A DNA stretch of 64,000 nucleotides from Paraglaciecola sp. L3A3 (GCF_009796765.1 NZ_CP047023.1:4695501-4759500); one strand, 5' to 3'. Positions 9,401-17,843 are shown, numbered from the stretch's first letter. The notes: generated by a model not told the origin, from the letters alone. Program-made: numbers and translations.

Positions 9401-9518
9401 ATAATGTAGGAGCCGCTAACATTGCAAGCATAGCTGAACTTAAGAGTGCTGCTTTATTTCTATTGTTTACCCTAGGGCTTTTCATAGCACTAGTAATTTT
9501 ATTTAGTTGGGTGTTCAT
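6402..9518 (-). CDS. TonB-dependent receptor (carbohydrate type)
   Basis: Outer-membrane active transporter of 1038 aa, powered by TonB/ExbBD. Seen: a signal peptide ending near AAPTLSAQ, a TonB box VEVIEVSGI, a plug domain (KLPDQNLAEVLENITGIQI, VQIRGSNSNNVLINGVE, EGSVGGTVNLRT), and a long barrel ending in ASYRW, close to the usual aromatic C-terminus. The plug sequence is typical of the Caulobacter-type receptors common in polysaccharide loci of Alteromonadales. GAGGT lies 9 nt before the ATG. It is upstream of the PL17 gene and divergent from a GH16 gene, with two TTGGTAATACCAA palindromes between them, which points to substrate-induced expression. Alginate oligosaccharides are the likeliest cargo, inferred from PL17. 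Confidence 0.93.
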   Translation of the reverse strand: MNTQLNKITSAMKSPRVNNRNKAALLSSAMLAMLAAPTLSAQEAPADESVEVIEVSGIRASLTTALLEKRETVNLVEIIQAEDIGKLPDQNLAEVLENITGIQITRTAGVGTGVQIRGSNSNNVLINGVETVGAGTGRGGISFEDISASIIAGVEVAKASDAKTIEGSVGGTVNLRTIRPLELSEQLINVRVQGEDSSLTTDGIQPRVSAVYGNNWDTDSGKFGFVMSGSLTKQESSSFRPRVDRDGGLVENCDASVVRDGGAPQDLAKRPACQEFDFLGIGFLNQEYENFEYETTNISTTFEYAPNDNTKFFLDVVLTDQERRQDSTRVQGSGVTSVLDYTVPTEFETVNYGSLDGVELGSIQVALRGTIEPMLGVDDDDPNLRFSSDNGARLTDTQLFRLGGEWQGDKLFASFEISSASSDTTNPNLSTTLNFINPNTNTPLDGLDGDGNITASTSNDNSVPFIYDLTGGDLTFGINFASPYAPTVDQLLDPANVVLDQVQIGRNETNNSLDAIRADFTYYLEDSPVTSVDFGMRLSKRESTFNDISDNIGGFSKMVDSPSGSLFSDLIVQGPSNFGDADGRELAMRNFIIIDPDRAFNDPDGVLSILESAQLTHRANMEAQGITFDYPVDLSNLTPSSSAFFSISEETQALYAQANFEFDYVVGNVGVRHIKTTVDSTGNTITESGSSLTTISGDYNFTLPKLNLVVTPHDDVVLRLGWGQDIRRPDFSDLNTSVSYDPNINQSVSIGNPGLEPQEITTFDLSAEWYFAEAAVVSIGYFDKEISNLFVSTLDSAARDANGFFTTNDPSCASGGIFNPIAAGDDFLAPLGVTGACVDKATQVNDSAKTTQTGIEMAVQYDLSSFESDLGWASGFGVIANYTIQEYKGGSVVNSSAGRGTDIFNAINGIYDDADFVSVTAVQGLLDFSENAYNITGYYEKFGLSARLRYTWREAFRTDDTAGGASRNSTLGFPVYTHDRGQLNASVSYDVNEQLNLGIEAVNLNKAGVTQSCVNEGAILCFQGLADRRITFGASYRW

Positions 9519-9547
9519 GTGATTCTTACCTCATTTTGGTTTGTCTT

Positions 9548-9562
9548 ATTGGTAATACCAAT
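9548..9562. promoter_or_regulatory. Palindromic operator ATTGGTAATACCAAT
   Basis: A perfect 15-base palindrome lies 30 bp upstream of the TonB-receptor start codon, overlapping or just below its expected promoter. It resembles GntR-family (UxuR/ExuR-like) operators. The same 13-base core recurs at 9748-9760 on the GH16 side. Confidence 0.65.
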
Positions 9563-9747
9563 TATGTTTTTATTGTAGGGCTTGGCATTGATATAGATAT
9601 AACCAATTTATAAAGATGATGTCAATGAAATGTTATTGTAAAGTTTTGTAATGTAAAGTTTATGTTTTAGAAATATTAACGCTATCTATCTGTTTTATAT
9701 TGATTTTGTGTTATTTAATTAGCAACTTATGTGTCGGAGTATTTTTA

Positions 9748-9760
9748 TTGGTAATACCAA
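9748..9760. promoter_or_regulatory. Second palindromic operator TTGGTAATACCAA
   Basis: An exact repeat of the core of the 9548-9562 site, about 100 bp upstream of the GH16 start. The rest of the 345-base divergent region is AT-rich with no gene. Two identical operators, one near each promoter, suggest one repressor controls both genes. Confidence 0.65.
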
Positions 9761-9863
9761 AGTCGTACTTAATGCCAATCTTTGGTTAGTCAGTGATTAA
9801 ATGTTAAACATACACTTACTTATGATATATTATTAATGCAAACATTATATGTATGGTGAATTT

Positions 9864-10886
9864 ATGAATTTGAGTAACAAAACTATAAAAATAATTACTG
9901 GATTGAGTTTAGTTTTTATTTTGACTAGTTGTAGCAATGATATGACTTACAGCCAGAGCAAAGCATTAGGTGTTATGCCTTTTTCGGATCCTAATAATGT
10001 GGCAGGCTGGGTTTTAAATTCAGAAGTCAGTGATGAATTTGAAGCAGACACTATAGATGAAGACCGGTGGTATATAGTTGGTAAGTTCGAAAATGGTAAA
10101 CCTGTTTACAAACATCCTGATTTACCTAATAAAAAAGTATGGAAAGGTCGTGCTCCATCACAGTTTTCAGGCCGAAACTATAGGCTGGAGGACGGCAAAT
10201 TGATTTTAGAAACACGTTGGGAACCTGATTTTCCTTTTACTGATGAAATACGTGTACCTGTATTTGGTGATGCATTACCCCATGAAAATATTACCACCGC
10301 ATGTTTTATTTCTCGCAAATTGTTTAAATACGGTTATATAGAAATAAAAAGCAAAGCGGCAGATGCAGAGATCACCAGCGCCTTTTGGGCTATGGGTAAA
10401 CAATTGGAAATTGATTTCTTTGAACAGTTTGGTGACCACCGAGATCCTGCTAAGCAGGAACTAGATAAAGAATTATGGTGGTCAATACGTGATTGGAACC
10501 CTAAAGTAGAGGAAACCGGAAAACCTGTTTATACAGAACATAGAGATTTGGGCTTTCGTGTCGCAGATGATTTTCATGTATACGGTTTTGAATGGGATGA
10601 AACAGGCATTAAGTACTATGTGGATGGTAAGTTGCTTTCCGCTGTGAGCTCAGAAGAGGTGACTGCATGGGCAAAAGAAAATCGTAAAGTACCTCAAGAT
10701 TACGATGGATATGTAGCGACAAAACCAATCAGTATTTGGTTAGATCAAGAAACCTTTCCTTGGCATGGGATCCCAGACAGTAAAGAAGATTTGGAGTTAA
10801 ACAGCCCTGAAGGTGAAAAAGATGACGGCGTAGTCGATTTCGAAATTGAATATGTCAGAGTATGGCAAAAACCAGATCAAAATTAA
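9864..10886 (+). CDS. GH16 family glycoside hydrolase lipoprotein (agarase/porphyranase/carrageenase-like group)
   Basis: Secreted retaining endo-beta-glycanase, about 340 aa. A lipoprotein signal with lipobox LTSC follows the start. The catalytic beta-bulge motif E-I-D-F-F-E is at residues 182-187 counted from ATG 9864 (nucleophile E182, acid/base E187). WKGRAPSQFSGRN and SAFWAMG resemble the galactan-active GH16 enzymes rather than laminarinases. I prefer ATG 9864, with GGTGA 6 nt upstream, over ATG 9849, which has none and would add five residues before the signal. It is transcribed divergently from the TonB receptor under matching operators. The exact polysaccharide cannot be read from sequence, and it is odd beside an alginate lyase. 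Confidence 0.85.
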   Translation: MNLSNKTIKIITGLSLVFILTSCSNDMTYSQSKALGVMPFSDPNNVAGWVLNSEVSDEFEADTIDEDRWYIVGKFENGKPVYKHPDLPNKKVWKGRAPSQFSGRNYRLEDGKLILETRWEPDFPFTDEIRVPVFGDALPHENITTACFISRKLFKYGYIEIKSKAADAEITSAFWAMGKQLEIDFFEQFGDHRDPAKQELDKELWWSIRDWNPKVEETGKPVYTEHRDLGFRVADDFHVYGFEWDETGIKYYVDGKLLSAVSSEEVTAWAKENRKVPQDYDGYVATKPISIWLDQETFPWHGIPDSKEDLELNSPEGEKDDGVVDFEIEYVRVWQKPDQN

Positions 10887-10897
10887 GTTGTTATAAA

Positions 10898-10940
10898 TTA
10901 TCAGTAGTCTAATTAAAATTATTATTAAGACTACTGATAA
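10898..10940. terminator. Bidirectional hairpin between convergent genes
   Basis: A 13-bp perfect inverted repeat (TTATCAGTAGTCT at 10898-10910, AGACTACTGATAA at 10928-10940) with a 17-nt AT-rich loop lies between the convergent GH16 and NTF2-like genes. It lacks a clear T run, so termination is probable rather than certain. Confidence 0.5.
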
Positions 10941-10945
10941 TGCAG

Positions 10946-11314
10946 TTATATTGTGCTTTCTAAATGCCACACTTTAGAAACAATACACCAGCCATCGCTA
11001 TCTTTAACAAAACATAAGTGGTCAACAAAGATATTTTGATGAGCCCTTAAACGTACTTTTACTGTGGCGCAATCTGTTGATAACCAATCCACAAGTATAA
11101 TTTCTTGCTGACGAACTTGATTTACACTAGCTGGGGATGGCCGTGTCGCTACATCTTGTCTAAAACTTGCTATAGGGTCGACAAATACTTGGCCTTGGTC
11201 CACATCAAACAAACTTGATGATTTATGAAAAACTTTATCCAGAAGTGTGACATCACAAAAATAAAGAGCATCAAAATAAGTGTTTATTGCTGCAAATAAT
11301 TCATTATCTCGCAT
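10946..11314 (-). CDS. Nuclear transport factor 2 (NTF2)-like family protein
   Basis: Small cytoplasmic protein of 122 aa with the cone-shaped NTF2/SnoaL fold, probably the putative lumazine-binding subgroup. Seen: an N-terminal helix pair (LFAAINTYFDALYFCD), the VFHKSSSLFDVDQGQ strand turn, and the C-terminal sheet (CATVKVRLRAH, DHLCFVKDSDGWCIVSKVW). Proteins of this type can be enzymes, ligand binders or accessory domains, and nothing here selects one. It is a single gene convergent with the GH16 gene. Confidence 0.7.
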   Translation of the reverse strand: MRDNELFAAINTYFDALYFCDVTLLDKVFHKSSSLFDVDQGQVFVDPIASFRQDVATRPSPASVNQVRQQEIILVDWLSTDCATVKVRLRAHQNIFVDHLCFVKDSDGWCIVSKVWHLESTI

Positions 11315-11693
11315 TACGTATCCTTAATAGTTAATTTGTTTTCTGTGTAATTGTCACTTTCTCATTAATGTTAATCATAGGGATTATAGGAATAACTTGA
11401 TATTGCCTTATTGGACAATTTTCGACAAAAACCAGCCAATTGTTGTGGATTGAAACTCCCTTCAATATAGCTAAAAAATTCCCATATTCATGGCAGCGAC
11501 TTCTGTTCTGAGGTAATACAACGCCCCTTTTTATATGCTTTTTATGCTTTTCAAGCATTCAATTTGTAAAACATAGCAATGAAAAGAGTATCGGCCTATT
11601 GATAGATATTAATTTGAGTCGCAAAACACATATGTGGTAAGTTTTTTGCTATGTTAATATTTGTTATTTTCGATAAAGAATGTGGTTTAAACG
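11315..11693. other. Intergenic region, no convincing gene
   Basis: A 75-codon minus-strand frame (11331-11558) exists but has no ribosome-binding site and no recognisable domain. The stretch before 11694 is AT-rich and probably carries the promoter of the next gene. No repeat or hairpin of note. Confidence 0.4.
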
Positions 11694-12233
11694 ATGCAAG
11701 TTAGGGATAGCGTAATAAAAAATTTAATATTGGGTAGTTTGTTGTTATCAAACATTGTAAATGCAAAAGAACAATCAACAATATTCGTTAAGCATGAACT
11801 TAATGCTGACGATAAAATTACAGGTATCGGTGTTAGTTTTTTGACTCAAGAGAATCATTATTCTGATTTTAGAGGTGAGGCTATTTCCTCGCTTAATTAT
11901 GCTGAAGTATTAGATGAAAATGACCAGGTGCAAAATTATATCTCTTGGGATGTAGGGATGCGATTGGGTTATTACAATGATGTTTTTGTATATGTTGAAG
12001 GGGGACTAGATCTACTAGAAATGATTAACGGTGATATAAATAAAGATGACGATTATTATTTTGAAGACGTAGAAAATGGTAATGGTATAGATGGCTATGC
12101 CGCACTTGGTGCAGGAGTTGATTTAAAAAAAATTAAAATAGAAGGTTTTGTAAAAGCTAGGAAAATTGATGGGAATTATTGGCAAAGTAAACATCAGCTA
12201 TTTTATGGTGCACAGTTTTCTTTATTATTCTGA
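11694..12233 (+). CDS. Small predicted outer-membrane beta-barrel protein, function unknown
   Basis: 179 aa with a cleavable signal peptide (ILGSLLLSNIVNAKEQ) followed by alternating strand patterns (STIFVKHELNADDKITGIGVS, ISWDVGMRLGYYNDVFVYVE, YAALGAGVDLKKIKIEG) and a C-terminal aromatic (FSLLF), all consistent with an 8-stranded barrel. An acidic loop (NKDDDYYFEDVENGNG) probably faces outward. I do not recognise a family. It stands alone between a gene-free stretch and the GH20 gene. Confidence 0.65.
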   Translation: MQVRDSVIKNLILGSLLLSNIVNAKEQSTIFVKHELNADDKITGIGVSFLTQENHYSDFRGEAISSLNYAEVLDENDQVQNYISWDVGMRLGYYNDVFVYVEGGLDLLEMINGDINKDDDYYFEDVENGNGIDGYAALGAGVDLKKIKIEGFVKARKIDGNYWQSKHQLFYGAQFSLLF

Positions 12234-12322
12234 GTTATATCAATCTAGTTAAATAATGGTATAAGTGTATTTCGCCTGTTAATATTTGCTAAAGTGAGGC
12301 ATAACAAAATCGGAGTGTTGTT

Positions 12323-13822
12323 ATGAAAATACTAATTACCCTGTTATTTACTTGTTTATTAATAAGTTGTGGTGATAAGACGTCCCAGTCCCCTCAGTTA
12401 GATAAACAAGAATTACTCCACTCAGAATTGTTATCAATCATACCTTATCCACAAACTGTAAAATTTCACTCGGGTAATTTGCAGTTAAAAGATGTCAAAG
12501 TTGACGCAGCAGAAGGTATTAATACATCACTGTTAGCTCTCAATAATTTATTGCAAACACTAGAAGTCATTCAAAGTAATAGTGCTTCTAGTCAAATAAT
12601 ATTAAGTATTACAGATCTACCTGAATTAGGTTCTGAAGGTTATCGAATTGATATTCAAAATCAAATTGTTTTGAAGGCGAATACCGATACAGGATTGTTT
12701 TATGCAGTACAAACCTTAAGTCAATTGTTACCTAGCCAAACACAAGGCAGTTATACGTTACCCAAAGTTAGTATCATTGACAGCCCCACTTTTAGTTGGC
12801 GTGGCAACATGTTAGATGTAGCCCGTAGCTTTTTACCTGTGGAATATATTAAAGCTCATATTGACCGAATGGCGCGTTTTAAGCTTAACCGCTTACATTT
12901 ACATTTAACAGATGACCAAGGCTGGCGTATTGAAATTGAAGGTTATCCAAAATTAACCGAAGTGGGTGGTGCAAGCGCAGTTGAAGGTGGACGTAATGGC
13001 TTTTATAGCCAAGCAGAAATACGCGAACTTGTCAGTTATGCACAAGCTCGTCATGTGACCCTTGTTCCAGAAGTAGATTTACCCGGTCACACCCAGGCGG
13101 CCATTGCCGCTTATAATAAATTAGCTTGTGATGATGTGACTAATTTATCTCCCTATAGCGGCGTAAAAGTGGGTTTTAGTAAGCTTTGCTTAACCAAGCC
13201 CGACATAACTTATCCCTTTGTAAAAGATATATTGAGTCAAATTGTAAGTCTGTTTCCATCGGAATATATCCATATCGGAGGCGATGAAATTAAAGATCCT
13301 TTGTACCCTCAATTTATAGCTCGCGCTACACGTATAGTGGAAGACTTAGGACGAACCGCAATTGCTTGGGAAGAAGGGTCAGTTGCCGATAATAAAACAG
13401 ATGTTCTATTACAATTATGGAACGATAAGTATGATATTCAACCGGCTCTGGACCGTGGTCATCAGATCATTTTATCGCCGTGCACCTATAGTTATTTTGA
13501 TCATGGCAACTTTGCTGGCCAACCAAACACTTATGACTGGTGTCGTAAAGAGGGGGTTCCTCTGGCAAGAGCTTACCAACTGAATCCACAAAAATATAAA
13601 CAGGTTAAGGGGGTTGAATCTGCAATGTGGTCAGAATTAGTTCATACTGACTCCACTGCTGATAATCGACTATGGCCACGTTTATTGGTAACAGCCGAAT
13701 TAGGTTGGAGCCAAGAAAAAAATCGTAACTATCAACAATTTCTCACTCGTCTAGATTTATTAAGGCCTCTACTTGATAGTCTAAATATTGAATATTATAA
13801 AGAGCCGGAATTAAATTGGTAA
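12323..13822 (+). CDS. GH20 beta-N-acetylhexosaminidase lipoprotein
   Basis: Exo-acting hexosaminidase, 499 aa, cleaving terminal GlcNAc or GalNAc by substrate-assisted catalysis. The lipobox LLISC is near residue 16. The N-terminal GH20b domain (LLSIIPYPQTVKFHSG; LPELGSEGYRIDI) is followed by the TIM barrel (WRGNMLDVARSFLPVEYIK; HLHLTDDQGWRIEI; LVPEVDLPGHTQAAIAAY). The catalytic pair is D321-E322 in HIGGDE, and WEEGS corresponds to the later conserved GWDE. The stretch between GGDE and WEEG is short compared with many homologues. It could act on chitin oligomers or glycans. It is a monocistronic unit. Confidence 0.9.
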   Translation: MKILITLLFTCLLISCGDKTSQSPQLDKQELLHSELLSIIPYPQTVKFHSGNLQLKDVKVDAAEGINTSLLALNNLLQTLEVIQSNSASSQIILSITDLPELGSEGYRIDIQNQIVLKANTDTGLFYAVQTLSQLLPSQTQGSYTLPKVSIIDSPTFSWRGNMLDVARSFLPVEYIKAHIDRMARFKLNRLHLHLTDDQGWRIEIEGYPKLTEVGGASAVEGGRNGFYSQAEIRELVSYAQARHVTLVPEVDLPGHTQAAIAAYNKLACDDVTNLSPYSGVKVGFSKLCLTKPDITYPFVKDILSQIVSLFPSEYIHIGGDEIKDPLYPQFIARATRIVEDLGRTAIAWEEGSVADNKTDVLLQLWNDKYDIQPALDRGHQIILSPCTYSYFDHGNFAGQPNTYDWCRKEGVPLARAYQLNPQKYKQVKGVESAMWSELVHTDSTADNRLWPRLLVTAELGWSQEKNRNYQQFLTRLDLLRPLLDSLNIEYYKEPELNW

Positions 13823-13890
13823 TAAGAGTAAAACTAGACGAAGCTAAAGCTAAAAATTGATTGAAGTAATAGTAATTAATAAGGTTATGC

Positions 13891-16596
13891 ATGAAGCATT
13901 CTAAACTGTCTCAACTTTTCTTCAAAAAAACAGTCATCAAATCATTATTTTTTCCAGTGATCATTTTAATTGCTGGGGCTTATATTTCGTTTCAAGCCGA
14001 AAACAACAAACAAAAAGAACAAGATAATTTAGTCATCCAAACTTTGCAGAATGATTTATTCAAAATAAAGTCTGATTTTGAAGAACGTATTACTTTTTAT
14101 TCATATGGATTGAAGGGATTACATGGCCTCATTTCTACTGTATCCCTAGAAAACTTTGATTATCAAACCATGCATACCTACTCTCAAAATAGGAACTTTC
14201 AACAAGAATTTCCTGGTGTTAGAGGCATAGGATTTATCCAGAAAGTTGAGCAGCATGACCTAGCCGAGTTTTTGCAACAACAAAAACAAATGAGACCTGA
14301 TAATAGCTTTAATTTACGACAACTAAACAGTCATAATAACAGTTTATTTATCATACGATATATCGAGCCTGAAGAACTGAATAAAAGTGCTGTCGGTCTT
14401 GATATTGGCTCTGAAGATATGCGCAGAAATGCGGCAATAAGTTCGGCAATCAATAATCAAATTCAAATTACCTCGCCCATTACTTTGGTGCAGGCAGATA
14501 AAAAAGTTAGACATGGATTTTTAATTCTATTGCCTCTATATGACTCAAGCAAAATACCAGCAGATCCTGCTGGTAAACTCAGTCATACACTTGGTTGGAC
14601 TTATGCACCAATATTGATTGATGAAGTTTTGAGTGCCAATTATGAATCTCTAGAGGGCATTGACCTAACTATTGCTGACATCTCAAATAATAAACGCACC
14701 GTTTTTTACCAACCCCAGTTAATTAGTTCTGCTAATAGCTCGGTTATTTATTCTGAAAAAATCACTGTATTTGGTAGACTTTGGGAGTTTACCGCGGTTG
14801 CTGAAAATAGTTACATTGAAAAAACCAAAAACATACAAAGTTACACTACTTTTTATCAGTACATGATATTAACTGTAGTGTTAGCACTTATGGTCTTGAG
14901 TCTTACCCTAGCATATATTCGTAAAGAGGAATTACGAAATCACCAACAGCAACTGTTAATTGCTCGGGATACAATGTTAGAAGAGACGAATGAACAACTA
15001 GAGTTTTTAGTTAAAAAACGTACTCAAGAAATGAGTAATGCCACAGCATTAAAAACTGGAATATTAAAGAATGCTAATTACCCGATCATAGCAACAGATA
15101 CATCTGGGTTGATTACATTATTTAATCCTGCAGCAGAAAAACTATTAGGTTATTCGGCCGATGAGTTGTTGTTAAAAGAAACGCCGGCAAAATTTCATTT
15201 ATTGTCTGAAATAGTAGAACGGGCACAAGAATTAACCGAAGAGCTGGGTTATAAAATTAAGCCCGGTTTTGAGGTGTTTTCGACTAAATCCAATAAAAAA
15301 ATAGCAGATCATTGGCATTGGACCTATGTTGCAAAAGATGGACGACATATTCCGGTAATGCTTAATTTGAGTGCCCTAAAAAATGAACATGGCGATATAA
15401 CAGGTTATATTGGTATTGCTTACGACTTGACTGAGCAAATTGAAAAAGAACAAGCTTTAGCCGAGGCTAAAGAAATAGCAGAAAAAGCCAATATTGCTAA
15501 GTCAGAATTTTTAGCCAATATGAGTCATGAAATTCGTACGCCATTAAATGGAATATTCGGCACCTTGCAGTTATTGCAGCAAGAAACTGATTTCCATAAA
15601 AAATCTGAACTACTCAAGCTTGCGACTATATCGACTACGACACTTAACAAGTTAGTCAATGATATTTTAGATTTGTCTAAACTTGAGGCCGGTAAACTTA
15701 CTTTGGAGTATACGGCGGTTAACTTATCAGAATTAACTGCGGTTATTGAGGCTGAATTAATAGCTAACCTGCAGCAGAAAGGCTTAAAACTCATTATTAA
15801 TCTTGATTTAACCCACTCTATTTGGAAAGTTGATGAACTCAGACTTAAACAAATATTGCTTAATGTATTATCTAACGCCATTAAGTTTACTCAGAGAGGA
15901 CAAGTCAGCTTGACGATAAAACATCATGATACTGGTGGTGTTTTAATTATAATCAAAGACTCAGGTATTGGCATGAGTGAAGAGGCCCAATTACTATTAT
16001 TTGAACGTTTTGAACAAGCTGATAAATCTATTACTAGACGTTATGGTGGTACCGGCTTAGGAATGTCTATTACTCACTCATTAGTCAATATGATGGGAGG
16101 GCGAATCGAAGTATTCAGTAAAGAAAATGTAGGCACAAAAGTCCAAATATTTTTACCGCTGGAGGCTGTGAACTCGATGGAAGAAACGGCAAGTTCTGAT
16201 GTGTTATCTACAGACTTGTTAATTGGTAAAACAGTACTCATTGCCGAAGATAACGAAATAAACCAATTGGTACTTAGCTCAATGTTAGGTGATCTTGATT
16301 TGACTCTTTATATGGTTGATAACGGCCAGTTAGCGGTAGATTTTGTTGAAACTACTTCGGTCGATATTATTTTAATGGACATTCAAATGCCAATAATGGG
16401 TGGTGTTGAAGCTTGTAAATTAATCAAAACGGAACAACCAAGTTTACCAATTGTAGCAATAACGGCGAATGCATTTGAACAAGACATAAAACTTTATAAA
16501 GAGGTAGGTTTTAATGCCTATATCGCCAAACCGTTTGAAAAAGAACATTTATTATCAACCATAATCAGCACACTAAATCCCGGTAAAGTAACATGA
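13891..16596 (+). CDS. Hybrid sensor histidine kinase/response regulator (CHASE-PAS-HisKA-HATPase-REC)
   Basis: Inner-membrane two-component sensor, 901 aa. Order: TM1 (about residues 14-32), periplasmic CHASE domain (FPGVRGIGFIQKV, then the ligand-pocket half to about 300), TM2 (about 320-340), coiled linker, PAS (ATDTSGLITLFNPAAEKLLGY), HisKA with H546 in NMSHEIRTPLNG, HATPase with N-box RLKQILLNVLSNAIKF and G-boxes DSGIGM and GGTGLGMS, then REC with phospho-acceptor D830 in LMDIQMP. No output domain, so it probably feeds a phosphorelay or acts on a separate regulator. The stimulus is unknown. Its stop codon lies inside the left terminus of a MITE-like element. Confidence 0.93.
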   Translation: MKHSKLSQLFFKKTVIKSLFFPVIILIAGAYISFQAENNKQKEQDNLVIQTLQNDLFKIKSDFEERITFYSYGLKGLHGLISTVSLENFDYQTMHTYSQNRNFQQEFPGVRGIGFIQKVEQHDLAEFLQQQKQMRPDNSFNLRQLNSHNNSLFIIRYIEPEELNKSAVGLDIGSEDMRRNAAISSAINNQIQITSPITLVQADKKVRHGFLILLPLYDSSKIPADPAGKLSHTLGWTYAPILIDEVLSANYESLEGIDLTIADISNNKRTVFYQPQLISSANSSVIYSEKITVFGRLWEFTAVAENSYIEKTKNIQSYTTFYQYMILTVVLALMVLSLTLAYIRKEELRNHQQQLLIARDTMLEETNEQLEFLVKKRTQEMSNATALKTGILKNANYPIIATDTSGLITLFNPAAEKLLGYSADELLLKETPAKFHLLSEIVERAQELTEELGYKIKPGFEVFSTKSNKKIADHWHWTYVAKDGRHIPVMLNLSALKNEHGDITGYIGIAYDLTEQIEKEQALAEAKEIAEKANIAKSEFLANMSHEIRTPLNGIFGTLQLLQQETDFHKKSELLKLATISTTTLNKLVNDILDLSKLEAGKLTLEYTAVNLSELTAVIEAELIANLQQKGLKLIINLDLTHSIWKVDELRLKQILLNVLSNAIKFTQRGQVSLTIKHHDTGGVLIIIKDSGIGMSEEAQLLLFERFEQADKSITRRYGGTGLGMSITHSLVNMMGGRIEVFSKENVGTKVQIFLPLEAVNSMEETASSDVLSTDLLIGKTVLIAEDNEINQLVLSSMLGDLDLTLYMVDNGQLAVDFVETTSVDIILMDIQMPIMGGVEACKLIKTEQPSLPIVAITANAFEQDIKLYKEVGFNAYIAKPFEKEHLLSTIISTLNPGKVT

Positions 16597-16816
16597 GTCG
16601 GGATAAGCCGAGCCTCTCAATAACGCTCTTTTTACGCCTATCTGTGTTAGGTTTTCTAGTAATAGCCAGTATTACTAGAAAACCCTCCTTTCTATTCACA
16701 AGAATTCCGTCATCGAGTAAGCCTTAACTCAAACGTAACTGGGTGTATATTTCTAAATGTTTGAATCGCATGTAAACTCAGATTTAAATGACACTCATTA
16801 TCCCGAGTTCAGGTTA
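16590..16816 (-). mobile_element. MITE-like element, copy A (degenerate, reverse orientation)
   Basis: Terminal inverted repeats: AACATGAGTCGGGATAAG at the left, and at the right ATTATCCCGAGTTCAGGTTA. The interior AACGCTCTTTTTACGCC and ATTCCGTCATCGAGTAAGCC match, in reverse, copies B (23281) and C (31683). No coding capacity. The left terminus contains the TGA stop codon of the histidine kinase gene. Confidence 0.75.
16650..16684. terminator. 15-bp perfect hairpin inside MITE copy A
   Basis: GGTTTTCTAGTAATA (16650-16664) pairs perfectly with TATTACTAGAAAACC (16670-16684) around a GCCAG loop. It occupies the position of the AATAACGTGTTATT near-palindrome in copies B and C. It probably stops transcription of the histidine kinase gene, although the following T run is weak. 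Confidence 0.55.
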
Positions 16817-16839
16817 ATTTACCAATATCGACGCTGAAG

Positions 16840-17463
16840 CTATTTTTGTCTGGTTAACCAAGCTAATAAATCAGCCATATCGTCAGCTGTCATATCGCGA
16901 GTAAAGGTAGCTTTAAATTTACCGTTTACAATAAACGAAGGAACGCTACTTACATGTCTACGATATTCTGCAATAGTTTTATTGTTTTTATTGACCATAC
17001 TCTTAACACCAAAACTTTTCGCCATTTTGTCAAAATCTGCAGGTTCAACACCATTTACTATAAAGATATTTTGTAGATCTTTTAAACCAGTAATCGAAGA
17101 TTTTTGTACATGAATATATTTAAATATTGCTTGATTCATCGCGTCTTCTTTTTTTAACGCACGTCCAATTAACATGGCTGTGGTTGCATCATCTTGAATT
17201 TGAGCACTGGTAAAGCCCATAAAGTTAACGTGAACTTTAGTGAATGACACATCTTTATCTAGCTTAGTTTTGACATTTTTAACAATGGGTTCAAAGTTAA
17301 AACAATGAGGACACCAAAACGAAAAGAACTCCACAATTTCACGCTTTTCAGTAGCTTTATCGTTAATCACTTCATAGTGCTCACCCTCTTTCCACTGCTC
17401 CTGAGCGCATGCCTGCAAAGGAAGAATTAAGGTGACCAAGATTGCCAGTAGGATTTTTTTCAT
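16840..17463 (-). CDS. dsbA: Periplasmic thiol:disulfide oxidoreductase DsbA
   Basis: Introduces disulfide bonds into secreted proteins and is re-oxidised by DsbB. 207 aa with a signal peptide ending ACAQ near residue 21, a thioredoxin fold with inserted helical domain, active site C51-P-H-C54 in FFSFWCPHC, and the cis-proline loop VPSFIVNGKF. The length matches E. coli DsbA. Single gene, convergent with the kinase across MITE copy A, so the MITE separates the two 3' ends. Confidence 0.93.
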   Translation of the reverse strand: MKKILLAILVTLILPLQACAQEQWKEGEHYEVINDKATEKREIVEFFSFWCPHCFNFEPIVKNVKTKLDKDVSFTKVHVNFMGFTSAQIQDDATTAMLIGRALKKEDAMNQAIFKYIHVQKSSITGLKDLQNIFIVNGVEPADFDKMAKSFGVKSMVNKNNKTIAEYRRHVSSVPSFIVNGKFKATFTRDMTADDMADLLAWLTRQK

Positions 17464-17803
17464 TATATTTAGATCTCTTAAAAAATATTATCGGTGAAGG
17501 TTATCACAGCTTTTCTTGAATGCCGATTACAGATTGTAACCAGTTATAAACGAAAATCCGAAGCTAAACTTACAAAAACAAACCAATAAACCCATTTCAG
17601 AGCGGCTAATAAATGATTTAACTAGCGCAAGTCACAGGCTATAAAAATCAGAATCCACTCATCATTTACCTATCGAATTTAATTATGTTTGCTTAATACC
17701 AACTCCAATAAATAAATGTACACTCAGCGAGAATTTAAAAGCACATAATCAAAGTGCTCATTTGTGTTTTAGCAACGCAAAATAAGCGCAATTAAAACTC
17801 GCC
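17464..17803. other. Intergenic region upstream of dsbA, no gene seen
   Basis: AT-rich stretch without a convincing reading frame. The part adjoining 17463 should carry the dsbA promoter; a TTAATACCAACTCC half-site-like string near 17695 is probably chance. Confidence 0.4.
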
Positions 17804-17843
17804 AGAAAAAAGAAAACACCGGACGTTTTCACGTTCGGTGTTA
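17804..17843 (-). terminator. Rho-independent terminator of the glnK-amtB operon
   Basis: The inverted repeat AACACCGGACG/CGTTCGGTGTT (17815-17825 with 17832-17842) has a 6-nt loop. On the minus strand it is followed by a run of Ts broken by single Cs. It lies about 75 bp after the amtB stop codon. Confidence 0.8.

Noticed and set aside
11331..11558. 75-codon minus-strand frame
   Set aside because: No ribosome-binding site, no recognisable domain and no coupling to a neighbour; treated as non-coding intergenic sequence.
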